A stretch of DNA of 43,246 nt from Pedobacter agri PB92 (GCF_000258495.1 NZ_AJLG01000014.1:1-43246); one strand, 5' to 3'. Numbered from the stretch's first letter, positions 8,450-17,659 are shown. Notes: a model not told the origin generated them from the letters alone. Made by a program: numbers and translations.

Positions 8450-9034
8450 TTAAAAAGGAATTCGTTCTATAGCCATTTTTAAAGCCAGGCTAAATACGGC
8501 TGCCGAAATAAACAACACCCAGCTCAGGCGTTTTATTCGGGTATAATTAAAAATAATAAAAGTGATAATCAAAATAATTAAAACCATAAAAACCTGCCCG
8601 GCTTCTAACCCCACATTGAAGCCAAACAAACCCCAACCAATGTTTTGATCTTTTGCCAGCATCATCCTGATGGAATTTGCAAAACCCATTCCATGGATTA
8701 ATCCAAAACCTAAAGCCAAAAAGTAATTTACCTTGACTGATTTCATGGAGAAATTTCTTCTAAACAAATTACTCACGGCGGTAATTACAATTGTACAGGG
8801 AATTAAAAATTCCACCCATTTACTATCAAACCTAATGACATCCATCACACTTAAAAGCAACGTTAAGGAATGCCCAATAGTAAAAGCAGTTACCAAAATC
8901 AACACCTGTTTTAAATTGGTGTAGCTGTATATTGCTACCAGTGCCAAAATAAACAATTGATGATCTAAAGCATCGGCACTGATAATATGCTCCCAGCCCA
9001 GCTTAAAGTAGAAAATAAAATCCTGTAAAGGCAT
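8450..9034 (-). CDS. HupE/UreJ-family membrane protein
   Basis: A 194-residue protein with about six predicted membrane segments. The family pattern is present: DALDHQLFILAL near residue 21, FTIGHSLTLLLS, and GLIHGMGFANS. HupE/UreJ proteins are associated with nickel/cobalt transport or metallo-enzyme maturation, but the Bacteroidota paralogues next to M1 peptidases have no proven substrate. It is the first gene of a two-gene minus-strand operon and lies opposite the DUF6702 gene. Confidence 0.8.
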   Translation of the reverse strand: MPLQDFIFYFKLGWEHIISADALDHQLFILALVAIYSYTNLKQVLILVTAFTIGHSLTLLLSVMDVIRFDSKWVEFLIPCTIVITAVSNLFRRNFSMKSVKVNYFLALGFGLIHGMGFANSIRMMLAKDQNIGWGLFGFNVGLEAGQVFMVLIILIITFIIFNYTRIKRLSWVLFISAAVFSLALKMAIERIPF

Positions 9035-9251
9035 GAAATACGGTAAAATAAAAACGGGATGTGATTTTTAATGCTTAAAATTAAATTAATAATTTCAAAA
9101 ACCGATAATTTAACGCTAAGATCATTCAATTTACTCAAAATGTTACTGTTTTTCCATAAGAGTGCAGCCGAAAAATCAAATATTGTTTTTCAGTTTGTTC
9201 AAATCGAGTGGAGCTTGAGGTGTTATGAAAATATTGTAGAAAATTAAATCG

Positions 9252-9259
9252 TAGCTTTG
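9252..9259 (+). promoter_or_regulatory. -7 box upstream of the DUF6702 gene
   Basis: TAGCTTTG matches TAnnTTTG and lies 33 bases before the ATG at 9293. A TTG at 9234-9236 is closer than the usual -33 position (15 bases), so the promoter is only a candidate. Confidence 0.35.
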
Positions 9260-9292
9260 TTTGTTGATGCCTTCCAATTCAATAAATATCTG

Positions 9293-9800
9293 ATGAAAAA
9301 AGTAAGATTTTTAATAGAGTTACTTTTCTGCATTTGCTTTACTGTTTCAGCAGGAATAAAACATCCTTTGCATGTAAGCACTACTGAAGTAAGTTTTAAT
9401 CAAAAGGATAAAACTTTGGAGATCAGTTGTCGAATTTTCTCAGACGATTTTGAATCTATTTTAGCAAAAAACTATAAACAGAAAACGGATCTTTCTAATC
9501 CTGCAATGAAGAATGCGATGGATGAGATGGTAGAAAAAATACATCAATTCCCATCTGCAGATTAAAGCAAACGGCAAAGCTGTTGCAATGAAATACATCG
9601 GCTTTGAAATAGATCATGAAGCCACGAACATTTATCTGGAAGTAGAAAAAATTTCGAGTTTAAAAGCGGTGGAAGTTACGAATACCATTCTTTACGATCT
9701 GTTTGATGATCAGATGAGTATCGTGCATCTGGTGAAAGCGCAAACACGTAAAAGCACTAAAATCCTATATCCTGATAAGAAGTTTGCCACAAACTTTTAA
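9293..9800 (+). pseudogene. DUF6702-family protein, frameshifted in an A6 tract
   Basis: The first part (9293-9565) starts with a signal peptide (MKKVRFLIELLFCICFTVSAG) and then HPLHVSTTEVSFNQKDK, the typical DUF6702 opening. It stops prematurely at 9563-9565. The rest of the family sequence (IKANGKAVAMKYIGFE...NTILYDLFDDQMSIVHLV) continues in another frame to 9800. Removing one A from the A6 run at 9534-9539 joins the two parts into one reading frame (VEKYINSHLQIKANGK). It is therefore either a recent pseudogene or a base-calling error. DUF6702 genes commonly accompany HupE-like and M1 genes, as here. Confidence 0.8.
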
Positions 9801-9933
9801 ATGTAATTTTTGTATTAGATATTAAATTGGTGTTAAAATACTGCTAGTTTTAATATCCCGTTAACAAAAAGATCAATTACCGGGAAAATTGTTAATAATC
9901 TTAGTTATACATTACCTACTGTTTAAATAAGTT

Positions 9934-11203
9934 ATGCATTTAATTATTTTCTCCTCTGTTTTAACTCCAAGAATAAAATATATCTTCAATTTTATTTTTT
10001 AAAGAAATTCTCAAGACCGAAATAGAGTTTACCGGAAATGCAGAATATTTTACGCAAAGCAAGCAGGTTAAAATCAGTTATGGCGAAAAAGCCTTAGGTG
10101 ATGAACTTTTCTTCAAAAGCAGCCCTATTCTTTTTTCCAACAAACTTGATGACATTAATATCAAAACAACTTTATTTGGAGAATACCAGGTTCCCTTTCC
10201 GGTAGAAAATTCTTTGTTTCCATTTGATGTATTTGCAGCTTCATTTTTTATTGTAACCCGTTATGAGGAATATCTTCATCAGAAAAAAACAGAGGAAGAT
10301 TTCGAAGCGAAAAAGAGTTATCAATTTAAATGGAAAATTTTAGAAAGGCCAATTATTGATGAATGGGCAATGTTGATTAAAAATATGATCCGCAAAAAAC
10401 ATCCGGAATTTAAGTTTTACGAGAAACGTTTTATTAATCAGCCAAGCATTAATTTTAACATTACCCCAAACATACCCGATGGTTTCTTAGGCCGGACGAA
10501 ATTTTTATTCAGCTCGGTTTTCAACAAAGAAAATAACTTTTTGAGCTCAAAATTCGATCAGCTCACTGGTATTGGTGTAAGTAGCGAGGCTGTACTAAGC
10601 GATTTAAATTTGGTATTGGAGAAAAAGCAAACGGATCCAATATTTTTTATCAACTTTCCAAATGTTCCTGATGATTACATTAAAGCAAATGGTATTTCGA
10701 AAAATCTATCATCGAAAAATGTAGGTTTACTAAGGCCATGCGCCAGCGATAAGGAGAAAATCGATGAAATTAAAACAGGCTTAGCAAAACTTAAAAAAAT
10801 ACTGCCAGACCAAATTAATGTGAGCAGTCAGCAGTTGGAAATTTTAAAATTTCCGATCTGCTATTTAAATTTATTGAACTCGGGCATCACAACCGACTAT
10901 TCTATGGGTTATCCTAACCGGGCTGGTTTTCGTGCTGGAACCTGCACCCCGTTTAACTGGTACGATCTTCAGCTGGAAAAAGTAACACCTTTGCTTGTTT
11001 ATTCGTATTGCCTGAACGACATCACACTTCAGCATCTTTCTAACGGAACCATTTTTAATTCGATAAAAGAGTATGTAGATGCAGTTAAATTTGTAAATGG
11101 TTATTTTCTGAGTAACTGGCAACTCCGCAGCCTTTCAGATCATTTAAAATACAAAAAACTAAAGCTTGCCTTTATTGAAATGAATAATTACGCAGGAAAC
11201 TAA
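9934..11203 (+). pseudogene. Polysaccharide deacetylase-like (DUF7033) protein, frameshifted in a T6 tract
   Basis: The downstream frame encodes most of a Bacteroidota DUF7033/polysaccharide-deacetylase-like protein: FDVFAASFFIVTRYEEYL, then a C-terminal NodB-like part with DYSMGYPNRAGFRAGTCTPFNWYDL. That frame runs back past the TTG at 10214 to about 10001 without an ATG. The missing N-terminus is in another frame from the ATG at 9934 (MHLIIFSSVLTPRIKYIFNF). Removing one T from the T6 run at 9995-10000 fuses them into FNFIFKEILKTEIEF, which fits the family. The usual metal-binding D-x-D of the central domain is not evident, since FNITPNIPDG stands where PTIDIDNAY is common. The stop codon overlaps that of the convergent GH172 gene. 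Confidence 0.75.
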
Positions 11204-13137
11204 GGTTTACTTTTAACCAGGATCAACCGCCCAATATTTACACGATTTTTAGCTTTGTCGTTTTTAAAATGTAAGGTAACGGTGTTCCTAAACTCATTGA
11301 TATCGAGATCGCACAGAAACATTTTCTTTTTGACTTCTTTTTGTGTGCTATAGAATGAGATGGGTTCACTAATTTTAGTTTGGCGTTGCCAAAAGGTAAT
11401 TTCTGCACCATCGGCAGCTGTTTCTAAATCAGTATAAAGCTTATACTTTCCGTTTGGAATTTCCTGTAAGTCGACGCGAATTTGCGCACCATTTCTTCCG
11501 ATGAAGTTATTTCCATCAATAGTAGCCTGACCATTGAAACTCAAATTCATGAGCTGGGGATAAATCATCATGGTATCAGGAACAAAAACCATCGTATTCT
11601 TAGCATCTGGTAATTGGGATGTTGAAATCGCTCTATCAGCATAGTAGAAAGCCACCGAAGTATAGTCGGCGGGTTTATTATTTTGCTCCGGCCCGTGTTC
11701 AATGGTATGCAAAATACTTTTCTGGAAAGGCATTTTATCCGCTAAAAACAACCGATAACCTCCGGTTCGGCTGAATGGAAGGGAATAATCCAATGAACCA
11801 TGCAGCGGCAAACTCATTTTACGGTCCCAACGATCGAGCAAGGCATACCAGCCGCCATTAAAATAATCTTCCGATCCGGTTCCATGCATGGTCATTTTGC
11901 CATCAATTGCGGTGTAGTCATCGCCTTCAAAAAACAAAGTCATGCCAGGATTTAGTCCTTGAGCCTGCAAAATTGTACCCACGTAATGTCCTCTACCCGC
12001 TCCTTGCAAAAAAACGTGTGGTTTACCCAAGGCGGCATTTTTATCACTGTTCCAAAAAGTGTAAAACTTTCCTTCTGTTTTCGGATCATGCGGTAATGGC
12101 GAAAAGTAACATCTTGCCTTTATTGTTAATGGCTCTGCATGTCCATTCGAAATGCCTTTACGATAAATCAATTCTACTTTTGCGTTTTTTTCAAACGGCA
12201 TCGGGAAGTAATTGTAATTGGTATTATTTGCGGTACCGCTTAGCAAACTTTGCATGGAAATTTTACCAAAAGCATAGCCAAAAAAATCAGAAAGGGGAAG
12301 ATAGACCGCTGGCTGGTTTTCATTGTCCCAGGTTATTTTAATATCGATTAACTTTTCTAATCCTTCAAACTGTTTGGCATTCTCGATTTCGAAACCTAAA
12401 AAACGGCCGGGCTTTGATAAGCTAACCAGTGATAAACTTTGTCCAGGTGACAGGATTTTATCAACTGCAATTGTTTCGATTCCGGGAGATGAAAGAATGT
12501 TTTCCTTAATAGCCTTCCACGATGAGCTTAGCTTTTCGAACGCTGCTTTTTCCGACGCTGATAAATTCGGGTTGAATGTTTTGACACGGGCATTTTTTCC
12601 AAAATTACGATACTGGATTTGATAGAATTCTAATTTCTTACCCCTGAAAACAACTTTGCATCCATTTTTATATGGGATAGGGAAATAACAAAAATATCCA
12701 CCTACCTGATTGCCGCAAAGTGGCAGGTTAAAGGGGTATATTTTGCCTGAAAACAAGTCTGAAAATTTTATGGAATAAGAGGGTTTCTTACTGCCATCAA
12801 AATAAAAATCAAGCGTATCATTTGTTGGTGTTGGTGTCCAGATCCGATTGATCACGCCTGCGCCTTTATCTTCAAAAATGACCAGACTGCTATCTGGATT
12901 TTTTCTGACAAAAGAATACTTCCCACTAAAACCATCATCGTTATTCCCTGTTGTATCATAGGAAGAAAACTGCTTTACCACAGCGTCAGTATACTTTGGA
13001 AGATTCGAAATGGTTGTCATCGATTCCAATTCTGATGTAACGTTAACACTACTTTTTTGTGCAGAAGCGATCGTAGAAGCCATAATCGCTATAAAGCAAT
13101 TTAGGCATATGGCTTTGATAAACTTAGCGTAGCTCAT
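11200..13137 (-). CDS. Secreted GH172 (DUF2961) glycoside hydrolase-like protein
   Basis: A 645-residue protein with an N-terminal signal sequence (cleavage near TIASAQ, residue 27). The DUF2961/GH172 double-barrel region covers about residues 40-520 and contains GAGVINRIWTPTPT (92-105), FFEGDD (402-407) and the hallmark GTGSEDYFNGGWY (419-431), where the acidic residues of the active site lie. The C-terminal ~120 residues look like a beta-sandwich. GH172 enzymes act on fructofuranosides or arabinofuranosides; the substrate here is not known. It converges with the deacetylase-like gene, and the two stop codons share CTAA at 11200-11203. Confidence 0.85.
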   Translation of the reverse strand: MSYAKFIKAICLNCFIAIMASTIASAQKSSVNVTSELESMTTISNLPKYTDAVVKQFSSYDTTGNNDDGFSGKYSFVRKNPDSSLVIFEDKGAGVINRIWTPTPTNDTLDFYFDGSKKPSYSIKFSDLFSGKIYPFNLPLCGNQVGGYFCYFPIPYKNGCKVVFRGKKLEFYQIQYRNFGKNARVKTFNPNLSASEKAAFEKLSSSWKAIKENILSSPGIETIAVDKILSPGQSLSLVSLSKPGRFLGFEIENAKQFEGLEKLIDIKITWDNENQPAVYLPLSDFFGYAFGKISMQSLLSGTANNTNYNYFPMPFEKNAKVELIYRKGISNGHAEPLTIKARCYFSPLPHDPKTEGKFYTFWNSDKNAALGKPHVFLQGAGRGHYVGTILQAQGLNPGMTLFFEGDDYTAIDGKMTMHGTGSEDYFNGGWYALLDRWDRKMSLPLHGSLDYSLPFSRTGGYRLFLADKMPFQKSILHTIEHGPEQNNKPADYTSVAFYYADRAISTSQLPDAKNTMVFVPDTMMIYPQLMNLSFNGQATIDGNNFIGRNGAQIRVDLQEIPNGKYKLYTDLETAADGAEITFWQRQTKISEPISFYSTQKEVKKKMFLCDLDINEFRNTVTLHFKNDKAKNRVNIGRLILVKSKP

Positions 13138-13161
13138 TGGTAAAACAAGATTTATATTTGG

Positions 13162-13176
13162 TTAGTTGGCAACTAA
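13162..13176. promoter_or_regulatory. 15-bp odd palindrome between the GH172 gene and upp
   Basis: TTAGTTG-G-CAACTAA is perfectly symmetrical around 13169. The 1-base centre argues against an RNA hairpin and for a protein-binding site. It lies 25 bases upstream of the GH172 start. A plus-strand TATATTTG box (13153-13160) sits directly beside it. Confidence 0.35.
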
Positions 13177-13280
13177 TACGATTTAGCTGAATCAAAACTA
13201 AAGTAGATAATATATTTAGCCTACCATAAATATCCATAAAGTTGTTACTTACTCTCAACCCAAAACAGTAATTTAGACCA

Positions 13281-13295
13281 TCAGGCCTGGCCTGA
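13281..13295. promoter_or_regulatory. 15-bp GC-rich odd palindrome upstream of upp
   Basis: TCAGGCC-T-GGCCTGA is perfectly symmetrical around 13288 and ends 18 bases before the upp ATG. It is markedly richer in GC than its surroundings. It may be an operator; no factor can be named. Confidence 0.35.
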
Positions 13296-13313
13296 CCAAA
13301 ACAATAAAACATC

Positions 13314-13958
13314 ATGATTTTCGACCTGAGTAAAATTAAATCCATCGCCAATACTTTTATTTCTGAAATGAGAGATGAAAACATCCAAAAGGATTCCATG
13401 CGTTTTAGAAAAAATTTGGAACGTGTCGGGGAGTTTTTCGCATATGAAATCAGTAAATCTTTACCTTACACCACCCGAGAGGTAACCACACCATTAGGGG
13501 TTTCGCCTTGTGAGGTGTTGGTGCAGCAACCTGTTTTAGCTACCATTTTAAGGGCGGGTTTACCCTTGCAGCAGGGATTGCTGAACATATTTGATAAATC
13601 TGAATGTTGTTTTATTTCTGCATACCGTAAGGTTAAAAAAAGCGGCGATTTTGTGATTCAAATGGATTACATCTCCTCGCCCGATTTAGATGGAAAAGTA
13701 TTGATTATGGCCGACCCCATGCTGGCTACAGGCCAAAGCATGGTAATGTGCTGCAAAGAATTATTGAACAGGTATAAAATAGCCGAACTCCATATTGTGG
13801 CAGCAATAGCCAGTACAGAGGGCGTGGCGCACGTTCGAGCAAACCTACCAAAGGCAAAGCTGTGGCTTGGTGCCATTGATGATGAAATGACCAGCAAATC
13901 ATACATCGTTCCTGGTTTAGGCGATGCCGGAGATTTGGCTTATGGAGAAAAAGTATAA
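13314..13958 (+). CDS. upp: Uracil phosphoribosyltransferase
   Basis: A 214-residue cytoplasmic enzyme that converts uracil and PRPP to UMP in pyrimidine salvage. The PRPP-binding loop is LIMADPMLATGQSM (129-142), with Asp133/Met136 where the PRTase fold has its acidic pair region. The uracil-binding C-terminus is YIVPGLGDAGD (197-207). Length and both motifs are typical. The LMW phosphatase gene starts nine bases downstream, so the two are probably cotranscribed. The leader contains two short perfect palindromes. Confidence 0.93.
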   Translation: MIFDLSKIKSIANTFISEMRDENIQKDSMRFRKNLERVGEFFAYEISKSLPYTTREVTTPLGVSPCEVLVQQPVLATILRAGLPLQQGLLNIFDKSECCFISAYRKVKKSGDFVIQMDYISSPDLDGKVLIMADPMLATGQSMVMCCKELLNRYKIAELHIVAAIASTEGVAHVRANLPKAKLWLGAIDDEMTSKSYIVPGLGDAGDLAYGEKV

Positions 13959-13967
13959 TTGCAATAA

Positions 13968-14285
13968 ATGAAGATTCTCTTTGTTTGCAGCAGGAATAAA
14001 TGGCGAAGTGCTACCGCAGAAACCATCTACAAAAACCACTCCGAGCACCAGGTACGGTCGGCAGGCACTGAGCCCTCGGCAAGAATTAAACTCAATGCAA
14101 AACATGTTATTTGGGCAGACCTTATTTTTGTGATGGAAAAAAAGCACGAACAAAGGATTGAAGAAAAGTTCAGTGAAGAAATTGTAGACAAGAAAATTGT
14201 AATTATGAATATTCCAGATGAATACCAATATATGGACAAAGAACTTATCGAGGAATTGAATTTGAAAACCCACGACCATTTATAA
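13968..14285 (+). CDS. Low-molecular-weight protein-tyrosine-phosphatase-like protein
   Basis: A 105-residue protein with the LMW-PTP signature C7-S-R-N-K-W-R13-S14, the catalytic P-loop C-X5-R-S. It is shorter than the classical ~150-residue enzymes and belongs to the compact family often annotated as phosphotyrosine protein phosphatase. The acidic segment NIPDEYQYMD near residue 81 may supply the general acid. It is cotranscribed with upp; the substrate is unknown. Confidence 0.75.
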   Translation: MKILFVCSRNKWRSATAETIYKNHSEHQVRSAGTEPSARIKLNAKHVIWADLIFVMEKKHEQRIEEKFSEEIVDKKIVIMNIPDEYQYMDKELIEELNLKTHDHL

Positions 14286-14301
14286 ATCTGGAACATTAGC
14301 C

Positions 14302-14309
14302 TACCTTTG
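14302..14309 (+). promoter_or_regulatory. -7 box upstream of the YjjG-family gene
   Basis: TACCTTTG matches TAnnTTTG and ends 15 bases before the ATG at 14325. It gives the nucleotidase gene its own likely start of transcription within the 39-base intergenic space. Confidence 0.45.
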
Positions 14310-14324
14310 TAAAAATCATTTCCA

Positions 14325-15014
14325 ATGAAAAAACACATTTTTTTCGACCTCGATCATACCATTTGGGATTTTGATCGTAATGCCGAAGAAACACTCAATG
14401 AACTTTATCACACCTACAAATTAAATGAGATAGGCTTAAATTCCTGTGCCGATTTCATTTTGAAATATACTGAAAATAACCACCAGCTTTGGGCAGATTA
14501 TCATTTAGGAAAAATTACAAAAGATTTTTTGCGGGCCGAACGATTTAGCAAAACTTTTATTGAGTTGGGAATCCATCCTGATGCTGTGCCGCATCAGTTT
14601 GAAGATGATTACGTAAGCATATCGCCAACGAAAACAAATTTATTTGAAGCTGCAGAAGATGTTTTGGCTTATCTCCAGCAAAAATATACCCTACACATTA
14701 TCTCCAATGGATTTAAGGAAACCACTTTAACTAAAATGAATCTATCCAATTTAAATCCATACTTCGAAAATGTGATTATTTCTGAAGATGTTGGTGTAAA
14801 TAAACCCAACCCGATTATTTTTGAATACGCACTGGATAAAGCAAAAGCCTCAAAAGAAGAAAGTATTATGATTGGCGATAGTTTGGAAGCCGATATTTAT
14901 GGAGCGCTTAATTTCGGAATGGAGGCAATTTTCTTCAATCCATTGGAGAAAGATAAACCTGCAGATGTGAAAAATCAAATCACTCACCTGAAAGAATTAC
15001 TACAGTTATTCTAA
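14325..15014 (+). CDS. YjjG-family HAD pyrimidine nucleotidase
   Basis: A 229-residue HAD-superfamily phosphatase. Motif I is FFDLDHTIWDF with nucleophile Asp8 and Asp10, motif II is IISNG, motif III is the Lys in NKPNP, and motif IV is MIGDSLEADI. This combination, with the helical cap between, fits the YjjG type that dephosphorylates non-canonical pyrimidine nucleotides. Placement after upp suits a nucleotide-housekeeping role. Confidence 0.88.
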   Translation: MKKHIFFDLDHTIWDFDRNAEETLNELYHTYKLNEIGLNSCADFILKYTENNHQLWADYHLGKITKDFLRAERFSKTFIELGIHPDAVPHQFEDDYVSISPTKTNLFEAAEDVLAYLQQKYTLHIISNGFKETTLTKMNLSNLNPYFENVIISEDVGVNKPNPIIFEYALDKAKASKEESIMIGDSLEADIYGALNFGMEAIFFNPLEKDKPADVKNQITHLKELLQLF

Positions 15015-15034
15015 TTGTATCTTATCTTTATGAA

Positions 15035-15553
15035 ATGACACCTGCAAAAGTAAATGCCTCTATACATAAAATAGTCGACGCTTATAAAGCCAAACTCTCT
15101 CAATACGACGAGGAAATTTTTCAGGTGACACCACCCATTAACGGATGGAGCTACAGCGAGGTGTATTCGCATATTTTTGATGCAAGTTTACTCTCATTAA
15201 TTGCATTGGAAAACTGCATTAAAGGCAAAGGCGAAGATCAGCCCACACACTTTATTGTTAAAGTGATTTTGTTTTTAGGCGCTTTTCCGCCGGCACAAAA
15301 ATATAAAGTGCCAAAACGCATGGCAGACCGGGTGAAGAAAATAACCAAAGCCGAAGCACTTGATTTTATTCTAGAATTTGAGTCTTCATTGTTGCATATT
15401 TATCCATCAGTCGCCGGTGCAGATCAGAAAGTTAAAACCAAACATCCCCGTTTGGGCTATTTAAACTCGAGGCAATGGCTTCGTTTTATTGAAATACATT
15501 TGAAACATCATTTAAAACAGCTCATTAGGATCGAAGATAGTTTTCAGCGTTAA
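15035..15553 (+). CDS. DinB-family protein
   Basis: A 172-residue four-helix-bundle protein of the DinB/YfiT-like family. The helix with GWSYSEVYSHIFDASLLSL carries His51, and the C-terminal helix RFIEIHLKHHLKQLIRIED carries further histidines. Together they resemble the His-based metal site of DinB proteins. Many members are metal-dependent transferases or hydrolases for low-molecular-weight thiols. It lies 20 bases after the nucleotidase gene. Confidence 0.8.
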   Translation: MTPAKVNASIHKIVDAYKAKLSQYDEEIFQVTPPINGWSYSEVYSHIFDASLLSLIALENCIKGKGEDQPTHFIVKVILFLGAFPPAQKYKVPKRMADRVKKITKAEALDFILEFESSLLHIYPSVAGADQKVKTKHPRLGYLNSRQWLRFIEIHLKHHLKQLIRIEDSFQR

Positions 15554-15590
15554 AATTATTTTATCATCTTTGGGTAAACCACAGCGCTTT

Positions 15591-16308
15591 ATGAAAAATC
15601 TCCTTTACCTCCCGGCAATCTTCGTGTTTTTTTCATGTAACAGTGAACAAAAAGATGCGAAGCAAACTGTGATCACTACACCGGCAGGGTTGGAAGGACT
15701 TCAAAAAAACTAATACATCAGCTGTTGCAGCGGCACAAACCTCTACTAAAACGCTAATTTTTAATCCAAAACATGGTCAGCCAGGTCATACGTGTGCTCT
15801 GGCAGAGGGAGCACCTTTAAACCAAACTGCGGTAGCTCAGCCCCAACAAAATATAACTCAGGTACAACCTGCGGCTGCAAGCATTCCAGTAAATACCGAT
15901 ACGGGGAATGAAAAGCTAAATCCTAAACATGGCGAACCAGGTCACCGATGCGATATCGCAGTTGGTGCGCCTTTATCTTCAAAACCAGTTCAAGCTGTTC
16001 AAACCAGCACGACACAGCCAGTGGTTGCGCAAACCGTTAATACAAAAGTTGCCAAAGGGATGAATCCGCCACATGGGCAGCCTAACCATAGATGTGACAT
16101 TGCTGTTGGTGCGCCGTTAAACTCAAAACCTGTACAAGCTGCAAGTTCCACACCTGCGCAAACGATAAATAAAGCAGAAACTAAAGCACCTTTAATTTTT
16201 CCAAATGAAGCTAAAGCACCCGAAGGCCAGGCCGGTGCAAAGTTAAATCCAAAACATGGGGAACCTGGCCACAGATGCGACATTGCAGTTGGTGCACCGC
16301 TCACATAA
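15591..16308 (+). pseudogene. Lipoprotein with four HGxPxHxC repeats, frameshifted in an A7 tract
   Basis: The gene starts at 15591 with a lipoprotein signal (MKNLLYLPAIFVFFSCNSEQ, lipobox FFSC). The frame stops at 15711-15713 just after AGLEGLQKN. Removing one A from the A7 run at 15703-15709 continues it as LQKTNTSAVAAAQ and keeps it open to the stop at 16306-16308. The restored protein has about 238 residues. It carries four copies of N-P-x-H-G-x-P-x-H-x-C-x-x-A-x-G-A-P-L, separated by Q/A/T/P-rich linkers. The motif occurs in other Bacteroidota proteins, usually once or a few times. Metal binding is inferred from the conserved His/His/Cys only. Confidence 0.75.
15763..16302 (+). repeat. 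Four coding repeats of a 57-base, 19-residue motif
   Basis: Copies lie at 15763-15819, 15919-15975, 16063-16119 and 16246-16302. Copies 2 and 4 encode the same 19 residues with different codons. Copy 1 is the most divergent (C-A-L-A-E-G instead of C-D-I-A-V-G). The linkers are 99, 87 and 126 bases, so the array is not strictly periodic. Confidence 0.9.
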
Positions 16309-16339
16309 TTAACGCACATTTTTTTACATCTTTGCGCTA

Positions 16340-17659
16340 ATGAAATTACCAACCATAAAAGGTTTTGATGAGGAGGCATTTAACAAGTATTTAAAAAATA
16401 CGGGTTGGTTAATGTTTGGCAAGATATTAAGTTTAGTAGTTGGCTTATTTATTGCCCGATATTTGGGACCCGATCTTTTCGGCGATCTTACCTTCGGCCT
16501 TTCATTGGTAGCAATTTTAGCTGCAATAGGTGCTTTAGGACTAGATACCTTCATCATCAGAGAAATTATAAAAGAGCCTTCCAAAAAAGATGAAATTTTA
16601 GGAACTTCCTTATGGTTAAGGCTCATTACAAATGCCGCAGCTATTCCTGTTGCAATGGCTATTTACTACATCAGCCATAAAATATCTAAAAATCCAGGTG
16701 AGCCTTTGACGATTATAGTGGGATTGCTTGCCCTAGCCTCATTTTTCAAATCATTTAATGTGATTGATGCCTATTTTCAATCTCAAGTTCAGTCGAAATA
16801 TGTAGTTCAGGTTCAAAATATTTGCTTGATAATCTCAGCCATTGTTAAGTTGATACTAATTTATCTAGGGTTTCCTTTGATTTACATTGTTCTTGCTTTA
16901 GTGTTTGATGGATTTATTTTGGCGCTGGGTTTGGTCATTGTATATCAAAAGCGAGGTTTTAATATTTTTGATTGGAATTTTGATTTCAGCAGAGCAAAAT
17001 CACTACTGAAACAGTCATCTCCACTTATTCTGTCTGCAGTGATGGTTTCCATTTACATGAAGATAGATGTGGTGATGCTTAAAGAAGTAGGAAGTAAAGC
17101 GGTTGGAATTTATGGCGCAGCAGCTAATTTAAGTGAGGCCTGGTATTTTATACCGGTTGCGATCGTAACTTCTGTTTTTCCAGCACTTATCAATGCAAGA
17201 AAAACTGATCTGGAACGTTACCATAAAAGATTAGGAAACCTGTACGATTTACTTGTTTACATCTGTCTACCAGTAGGTATTTTCATCAGTTTTACTGCAA
17301 ACTTCATTATCCATTTATTGTATTCAAATGAATATGAAGGCGCCGGAACGATGCTTTCTATTCATATTTGGTCTGGGATATTTGTATTTTTAGGAAGTGC
17401 CAGCTCACAATATCTGATTGCTGAAGGATATACAAAAATTGCTTTTTACCGAACTACGGCTGGAGCTGTAGTAAATATTTTACTTAATCTTTGGCTGATT
17501 CCTAAATACGCGGGAATTGGCGCTTCTATCGCGACACTCATCGCTTGTTTTATTTCAACATTTTTCATCTTATTAATTCCAAAAACCAGGCAGCAAGGAA
17601 TAATGATGTTAAAATCATTATTTTTGGTCACAGCATTTCAAAAAATACTTAAACGTTGA
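16340..17659 (+). CDS. Oligosaccharide flippase (Wzx/PST family)
   Basis: A 439-residue integral membrane protein with about 12 predicted segments. It begins NTGWLMFGKILSLVVGLFIARYLGPDLFGDL, the typical opening of MATE-like polysaccharide exporters, and has KEVGSKAVGIYGAAANLSEAWYFIP near the middle. It would move lipid-linked repeat units across the inner membrane. It is the first gene of the polysaccharide locus; its TGA overlaps the TTG start of the next gene. Confidence 0.9.
   Translation: MKLPTIKGFDEEAFNKYLKNTGWLMFGKILSLVVGLFIARYLGPDLFGDLTFGLSLVAILAAIGALGLDTFIIREIIKEPSKKDEILGTSLWLRLITNAAAIPVAMAIYYISHKISKNPGEPLTIIVGLLALASFFKSFNVIDAYFQSQVQSKYVVQVQNICLIISAIVKLILIYLGFPLIYIVLALVFDGFILALGLVIVYQKRGFNIFDWNFDFSRAKSLLKQSSPLILSAVMVSIYMKIDVVMLKEVGSKAVGIYGAAANLSEAWYFIPVAIVTSVFPALINARKTDLERYHKRLGNLYDLLVYICLPVGIFISFTANFIIHLLYSNEYEGAGTMLSIHIWSGIFVFLGSASSQYLIAEGYTKIAFYRTTAGAVVNILLNLWLIPKYAGIGASIATLIACFISTFFILLIPKTRQQGIMMLKSLFLVTAFQKILKR

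Noticed and set aside
9588..9800. A separate 70-residue gene
   Set aside because: Its sequence is the C-terminal half of DUF6702 and joins the upstream part after removal of one A, so it is not an independent gene.
10214..11203. Complete 329-residue gene starting at TTG
   Set aside because: The frame and the family sequence continue upstream to about 10001, and the N-terminus is found in another frame from 9934.
15763..16302. CRISPR-like array
   Set aside because: The repeats are in frame, differ at synonymous positions, have unequal linkers and encode a conserved peptide motif, so they are coding repeats.
15999..16379. 126-codon minus-strand frame over the repeat lipoprotein
   Set aside because: It mirrors the coding repeats on the other strand and has no recognisable family.
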